Shown here: positions 59,690 through 64,000 of the stretch, one piece after another | Layout: each line of letters opens with the position of its first letter | Position numbering within the stretch: position 1 is the stretch's first letter | NCBI RefSeq assembly: GCF_016756535.1 | Contig: NZ_AP023247.1 | Span: forward strand, 1,302,001 to 1,366,000 | Source of the DNA: Mesorhizobium sp. 131-2-1 | GTDB lineage: Bacteria > Pseudomonadota > Alphaproteobacteria > Rhizobiales > Rhizobiaceae | DNA length: 64,000 bases | Direction of reading: 5' to 3' | Notes under the pieces: model-generated | What the model was told of the DNA's origin: nothing | Seen by the model: only the letters and a program-made list of their open reading frames with translations | Database searches by the model: none | Made by a program: the position numbers and the translations under genes

Positions 59690-60700
59690 TCAGGCGATGG
59701 TCTTGCCGAAGGCGACGGCGGTGTCGCCCATGCGGTTGGAGAAGCCCCATTCATTGTCGTACCAGGACAGCACCGAAACGAAATTGCCGTCCATCACCTT
59801 GGTCTGGTCGAGGGCGACGATCGAGGAATGCGGATCGTGGTTGAAGTCGATCGAGACATTCGGGTGATGGGTGACGGAAAGCACGCCCTTCAGCTTGCCC
59901 TTGGAGGCGGCGATCACCGCTTCGTTGATCTCCTGCGCGGTGGTCGAGCGCTTGGCGATGAACTTGAAGTCGACGACCGAGACGTTCGGGGTCGGCACGC
60001 GGATCGAGATGCCGTCGAGCTTGCCCTTGAGGTCGGGCAGCACCAGGCCGATCGCCTTGGCAGCACCCGTCGAGGTCGGGATCTGCGACAGCGCCGCCGC
60101 GCGGGCGCGGTAGAGGTCCTTGTGCATGGTGTCCAGCGTCGGCTGGTCGCCGGTGTAGGAGTGGATCGTCGTCATCATGCCCTTCTCGATGCCGACCGTC
60201 TCGTGCAGCACGGCGGCCAGCGGCGCCAGGCAGTTGGTGGTGCAGGACGCGTTCGAGATGACGATGTGGTCCTTGGTCAGTTTGTCGTGGTTGATGCCGT
60301 AGACGACGGTGAGGTCGGCGCCTTCGGCCGGCGCCGAGACGATGACGCGCTTGGCGCCGGCGGTCAGATGCGCTGCGGCCTTGTCGCGGGCGGTGAAGAT
60401 GCCGGTGCATTCGAGCGCGATATCGATGCCGAGCTCCTTCCACGGCAGCTGCGTCGGATCCTTGATGGCGGTGACCTTGAACTTCTCAGAGCCGACCGAG
60501 ATCTGGTCGCCGTCGACCGTCACTTCGTGTGGGAAGCGGCCATGCACGCTGTCGTAGCGCAGGAGATGCGCATTGGTCTCGACCGGGCCGAGATCGTTCA
60601 CGGCGACGACGTCGATGTCCTTGCGGCCGGATTCATGGATGGCGCGCAGGATGTTGCGGCCGATACGGCCGAATCCGTTGATGGCAACTCTGACGGTCAT
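59690..60700 (-). CDS. gap: Glyceraldehyde-3-phosphate dehydrogenase, type I
   Basis: 336 residues. [20 protein letters not shown] is the NAD-binding start; [20 protein letters not shown] carries the catalytic Cys, and NDNEWG... the end motif [13 protein letters not shown]. The NAD pocket Asp at VNDLG is preserved. It interconverts GAP and 1,3-bisphosphoglycerate. It lies between tkt and the antiporter gene. Confidence 0.98.
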   Translation of the reverse strand: MTVRVAINGFGRIGRNILRAIHESGRKDIDVVAVNDLGPVETNAHLLRYDSVHGRFPHEVTVDGDQISVGSEKFKVTAIKDPTQLPWKELGIDIALECTGIFTARDKAAAHLTAGAKRVIVSAPAEGADLTVVYGINHDKLTKDHIVISNASCTTNCLAPLAAVLHETVGIEKGMMTTIHSYTGDQPTLDTMHKDLYRARAAALSQIPTSTGAAKAIGLVLPDLKGKLDGISIRVPTPNVSVVDFKFIAKRSTTAQEINEAVIAASKGKLKGVLSVTHHPNVSIDFNHDPHSSIVALDQTKVMDGNFVSVLSWYDNEWGFSNRMGDTAVAFGKTIA

Positions 60701-60803
60701 GTTTCTCTCCCTGGGAGGCGGATGGGGTCCGCAGCTTCATAGCGGCGGACGGGCAAAGAATCCAGCCTTGGAAGGCCTGGATTTAAATCGATTAGGTTGG
60801 GCC

Positions 60804-60840
60804 AGCCCGCCGAAACGGCCATTCGCGGTTTTGGCGGGCT
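60804..60840 (-). other. Hairpin between tkt and gap
   Basis: AGCCCGCC at 60804-60811 pairs with GGCGGGCT at 60833-60840, with GAAAC/GGTTT-type inner pairing. No long T-run follows on the minus strand, so it may attenuate rather than stop tkt transcription before gap. Confidence 0.6.
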
Positions 60841-60855
60841 CGCTTGCTTCAACCC

Positions 60856-62847
60856 TTACTTGCCATGCAGGCGGGCTTCCACCGCTTTCGCCGCCGCTTC
60901 GGCGGTGATGCCGAAATGCGGATAGAGCTGCTCGATGGTGCCGGAGGCGCCGAAGCCGGTCATGCCGATGAAGATGCCGTCGCTGCCGATGATGTGGTCC
61001 CAGCCCTGGCGGATGCCCGCCTCGATGGCGACCTTCACCTTGGCGCTGCCGATCGTCTTTCTCCGGTAGTCGTCGCTCTGCTGGTCGAACAGTTCGAAGC
61101 AAGGCACCGACACGACACGGGTCGGGTGGCCGTGCTTCTCCAGCAGATCACGCGCGCCGAGCGCGATCTCGACCTCGGAACCGGTGGCGAAGATCGTCAC
61201 CGCCGCCTCGCCGTTGGCCGCGGCGAGTTCATAGGCGCCGGAAGCACTGAGGTTCTTCTCGGTGAATTCGGTGCGCACCGTCGGCAGGTTCTGCCTGGTC
61301 AGCGCCAGCGTCGACGGCGTCTTTGCGGATTCGAGCGCCAGCTGCCAGCATTCCGCCGTCTCTACCGCGTCGGCCGGGCGGAAGACGTTGTGGTTCGGGA
61401 TGGCGCGCAGCGCCGCCACGTGTTCGACCGGCTGGTGCGTCGGGCCGTCCTCGCCAAGGCCGATCGAGTCGTGGGTCATGACGAAGATCGAGCGGATGCC
61501 CATCAGCGAGGCCAGGCGCATCGAAGGACGAGCATAGTCGGAGAAGCACAGGAAAGTGCCGCCATAGGCGATGATGCCGCCATGCAGCGTCAGGCCGTTG
61601 ATCGCCGCCGCCATGCCATGCTCGCGGATGCCGTAATGGACATAGCGCTGGCCGTAGTCGTCCGGCGTGATGTTCTTGGTCTGGCTGGTCTTGGTGTTGT
61701 TGGAGCCGGTGAGATCGGCCGAACCGCCAATGGTTTCCGGCACCGCGCCGTTGATGACCTCCAGCGCCATTTCCGACGATTTGCGGGTGGCGACCTTCGG
61801 CTTGTCGGCCGCGAGCTTCTTCTTGTAGTCGGCAATGACGCTGTCGAAGTTCGACGGCAGCTTGCCACTGATGCGGCGCTCGAACTCGCCCTTCAGCTTG
61901 GCGTCGGCCTTGGCAAGGCGACCTTCCCAGTCGGCGCGGGCTTTGGCGCCGGCCTGGCCGGCGGCGCGCCATGCGCCGAGGATGTCGCCCGGAATCTCGA
62001 AGGGCGGCGAATCCCAGCCGAAGAACTTGCGCGCACCGGCGATCTCCTCGGCGCCGAGCGGCGAGCCGTGGGCCTTGTTGGTGCCGGCCTTGGTCGGGGC
62101 GCCGAAACCGATGGTGGTCTTGCAGGCGATCATCGTCGGCTTGTCGGAATGGCGCGCCGCCTCGATGGCGTAGGCGATCGCTTCCGGATCAAAGCCGTCG
62201 ATATGGGTGGCGTTCCAGCCGGAGGCCTGGAAGCGGGCGACCTGATCGGTGTTGTCGGCCAGCGACACCGGACCGTCGATCGAGATGTTGTTGTTGTCCC
62301 ACAGCACGATCAGCTTGTTGAGCTTCAGATGCCCGGCAAGCGCGATGGCCTCCTGGGAGACGCCCTCCATCAGGCAGCCGTCACCGGCCAGCACATAGGT
62401 GTAGTGGTCGACGAGGTCCTTGCCGAAGGCGGCGTTCATGATGCGCTCGCCGAGCGCGAAGCCGACCGAGTTGGCAAGGCCCTGGCCGAGCGGCCCGGTG
62501 GTGGTCTCGATGCCGGCGGCATGGCCATATTCGGGGTGGCCGGCGGTCTTCGAGCCGAGCTGGCGGAAGCTCTTGATCTGGTCGAGGGTCATGTCCTCGT
62601 AGCCGGTCAGATAGAGCAGCGAATAGAGCAGCATCGAGCCGTGGCCGGCCGACAGGATGAAGCGGTCGCGGTCGGCCCAGTGCGGGGCCTTGGCGTCGAA
62701 TTTCAGGAAGCGGGTGAACAGCACCGTAGCGATGTCGGCGCAGCCCATGGGCAGGCCGGGGTGGCCGGAATTCGCCTTCTCGACGGCGTCCATGGAGAGA
62801 AAACGGATCGCATTGGCCATCCGGTCATGTTGTTCACGCGAGGTCAT
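60856..62847 (-). CDS. tkt: Transketolase
   Basis: 663 residues. TPP-binding motif [13 protein letters not shown] through [25 protein letters not shown] and [19 protein letters not shown] are diagnostic. Transfers two-carbon units between sugar phosphates in the non-oxidative pentose phosphate pathway. GGAGG is 6 nt before the ATG at 62847. It is the first gene of the minus-strand carbon cluster and diverges from DUF4164/zapA; the 257 bp between hold their promoters and no other gene that I see. Confidence 0.98.
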   Translation of the reverse strand: MTSREQHDRMANAIRFLSMDAVEKANSGHPGLPMGCADIATVLFTRFLKFDAKAPHWADRDRFILSAGHGSMLLYSLLYLTGYEDMTLDQIKSFRQLGSKTAGHPEYGHAAGIETTTGPLGQGLANSVGFALGERIMNAAFGKDLVDHYTYVLAGDGCLMEGVSQEAIALAGHLKLNKLIVLWDNNNISIDGPVSLADNTDQVARFQASGWNATHIDGFDPEAIAYAIEAARHSDKPTMIACKTTIGFGAPTKAGTNKAHGSPLGAEEIAGARKFFGWDSPPFEIPGDILGAWRAAGQAGAKARADWEGRLAKADAKLKGEFERRISGKLPSNFDSVIADYKKKLAADKPKVATRKSSEMALEVINGAVPETIGGSADLTGSNNTKTSQTKNITPDDYGQRYVHYGIREHGMAAAINGLTLHGGIIAYGGTFLCFSDYARPSMRLASLMGIRSIFVMTHDSIGLGEDGPTHQPVEHVAALRAIPNHNVFRPADAVETAECWQLALESAKTPSTLALTRQNLPTVRTEFTEKNLSASGAYELAAANGEAAVTIFATGSEVEIALGARDLLEKHGHPTRVVSVPCFELFDQQSDDYRRKTIGSAKVKVAIEAGIRQGWDHIIGSDGIFIGMTGFGASGTIEQLYPHFGITAEAAAKAVEARLHGK

Positions 62848-63104
62848 GCTTCCTCCGGGGTGGGGGTTTGAGGCCTTGGGAGAGGCCTGGAAAGGGTGCG
62901 CGACACATAGCAGGCGCGGCCCTTGAGTCAACAAATCGGTGCGTTTTTGCCGGTCTTGTGATGGTCCGGCGGCCCTACATTAGCGTTAGCGGGGGACAGT
63001 CGCGAGAGCTTTATTGACGTCGCCTTCACACGGCGCCTAATGTTTCCTGGATAACGCGTTCTGAACGCGAACGATTCGGTGATGGGCAGGGTGCAGGACG
63101 AGCC

Positions 63105-63377
63105 ATGACCGGGGAAACGACGCTCAAGGAAGTCATCGCCAGGCTGGGCAAAGCCATCGAGGGGCTGGAAAACGCCGTCGCGGCCAAGCTCGAACACGAG
63201 CGCGACTATTCGGAGGCCGAGGCGGAGGTGCAGCGCATGAACGCCGACCGCTCCAGGCTGGCGCAGGAGCTCGACAATTCCGAAGCGCGCGCCGAACGGC
63301 TTGAAGACGCCAACAAGGAAGTATCGCGCCGGCTGGTGACCGCCATGGAGACCATCCGCGCGGTGTTGGACAGGTAG
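63105..63377 (+). CDS. DUF4164 coiled-coil protein
   Basis: 90 residues, almost wholly a charged coiled coil (LKEVIARLGKAIEGLENAVA, LAQELDNSEARAERLEDANK). DUF4164 genes commonly precede zapA in rhizobia, and here the zapA ATG follows 4 bp after the stop, so one transcript is likely and a role in divisome assembly is possible, by context only. Confidence 0.9.
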   Translation: MTGETTLKEVIARLGKAIEGLENAVAAKLEHERDYSEAEAEVQRMNADRSRLAQELDNSEARAERLEDANKEVSRRLVTAMETIRAVLDR

Positions 63378-63381
63378 GCCA

Positions 63382-63747
63382 ATGGCACAGGTCACGGTTT
63401 CCATCGACGGCAAGCAGTATCGCATGGCTTGCGACGAGGGCCAGGAAGAGCATCTGATCGACCTTGCCGAGCGCTTCGACCGCTATGTCGCGCATCTCAA
63501 GGACTCGTTTGGCGAGATCGGCGACCAGCGGCTGACGGTGATGGCCGGCATCATGGTCATGGACGAGCTTTCGGAGCTGCAGAAGCGCGTCAAGGGCATG
63601 GAAAGCGAAGTGCTGACGCTGCGCAAGACGCGCGACGACGCGCTGGCCAAGGCCGGCAAGAGCGACAGCGTGCTGACCGATGCGCTGGGCGCGCTGGCCC
63701 AGCGCATGGAAGACCTGGCGACGACGCTGGCGGTGAGGAAGGCCTGA
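63382..63747 (+). CDS. zapA: Cell division protein ZapA
   Basis: 121 residues. MAQVTVSIDGKQYRMACDEG, the LIDLAERFDRYVAHLKDSFG helix and the MAGIMVMDELSELQKRV coiled coil match ZapA, which cross-links FtsZ filaments at midcell. It follows the DUF4164 gene closely. The downstream hairpin GCGGCAG/CTGCCGC (63757-63776) may end the transcript. Confidence 0.95.
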   Translation: MAQVTVSIDGKQYRMACDEGQEEHLIDLAERFDRYVAHLKDSFGEIGDQRLTVMAGIMVMDELSELQKRVKGMESEVLTLRKTRDDALAKAGKSDSVLTDALGALAQRMEDLATTLAVRKA

Positions 63748-63756
63748 GCCCCCGAC

Positions 63757-63776
63757 GCGGCAGAAATTCCTGCCGC
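63757..63776 (+). terminator. Hairpin after zapA
   Basis: GCGGCAG at 63757-63763 pairs with CTGCCGC at 63770-63776. It is followed by ATTTGCC, a weak T-run. The remainder up to 63920 holds further hairpins, including CATGCCGC/GCGGCATG at 63844-63890. Confidence 0.55.
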
Positions 63777-63920
63777 ATTTGCCTGGAAAAGATGAAAATT
63801 TTTCATCGCCGAAGCCATTCTCGGCGGCCGCTGCCGTATGAAGCATGCCGCCGGAGTGCTAGGGAATGCAAGTGGTGCCGGCGCGGCATGCCGGCGACAG
63901 TCAAAGGGTAGGGACATGTC

Positions 63921-64000
63921 ATGAGTCTTCGTATCAACGATATTGCGCCGGACTTCACGGCGGAGACCACGCAAGGGACGATCAGCTTCCATCAATGGAT
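63921..64000 (+). CDS. Peroxiredoxin (AhpC/TSA, 1-Cys type), 3' end outside the window
   Basis: 26 codons are visible: MSLRINDIAPDFTAETTQGT followed by ISFHQW. This N-terminus with APDF and the short IxFHxW segment matches peroxiredoxins of the Prx6 (1-Cys) branch, which reduce peroxides. AGGGA about 8 nt before the ATG supports the start. The catalytic Cys lies beyond the window, so subtype is inferred only. Confidence 0.85.
   Translation, partial: MSLRINDIAPDFTAETTQGTISFHQW

Noticed and set aside
60844..62871. 675-codon plus-strand frame opposite tkt
   Set aside because: Antisense to a complete transketolase; His/Arg/Asp-rich shadow translation.

Overview
The window reads as a core-chromosome stretch of a GC-rich alphaproteobacterium of the order Hyphomicrobiales, most like Mesorhizobium. 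The evidence is the rpmJ/pyk/DUF1036/DUF1244/N-formylglutamate amidohydrolase neighbourhood, a TrcR (DUF1013) regulator, two DUF1127 mini-proteins, class I fructose-bisphosphate aldolase beside pgk/gap/tkt, DUF4164-zapA, and several palindromic intergenic elements of the kind common in rhizobia. This taxonomic call is an inference from gene content. No rRNA, tRNA, CRISPR array, phage or insertion sequence was recognised. Both edges cut a gene: a LysR regulator on the left and a peroxiredoxin on the right.

Layout. 1-10 kb: LysR/MFS pair, DUF1244 and formylglutamate amidohydrolase, DUF1036-pyk, an alpha/beta hydrolase preceded by an 8-bp tandem array, a TPR protein, rpmJ, a DUF1311 protein and purEK. 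10-15.7 kb: a catabolic module of a SelA/DgaE-like PLP enzyme, RidA, a polar amino acid ABC transporter and a divergent IclR regulator with tandem operators. 15.7-21.4 kb: two divergent DUF465 genes, ispG, a lytic transglycosylase and a hybrid histidine kinase. 21.5-24.1 kb: TetR with two oxidoreductases. 24.1-27.9 kb: AraC regulator, a trimeric autotransporter with about 38 head heptads, and a secreted protein; this block is bounded by two short pieces resembling the 3' end of ispA.

27.9-38.4 kb is the most coherent accessory system: a sugar-acid locus with an SDR ketogluconate reductase, gluconokinase, a HIBADH-type dehydrogenase, a 2-hydroxyacid dehydrogenase, an L-idonate 5-dehydrogenase-like enzyme, a LacI regulator, a ribose-type ABC importer and an SMP-30 lactonase. 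Three copies of one palindrome (core TTATCGATAA) lie in the three promoter regions, so one LacI repressor probably controls import, lactone opening, redox interconversion and phosphorylation.

38.5-54.9 kb: small stress or metabolic units, each with its own regulator (LysR, HxlR, ArsR, WYL), with ispA, mtgA, rpmF and trcR between them. A 28-bp palindrome occurs about 40 bp upstream of two minus-strand genes next to the WYL regulator. 55-63 kb: a central carbon cluster on the minus strand (tkt, gap, a K+/H+ antiporter, pgk, class I aldolase), then DUF4164, zapA and the peroxiredoxin. Repeats include four copies of a CATGTCG/CGACATG palindrome and three other inverted-repeat elements.
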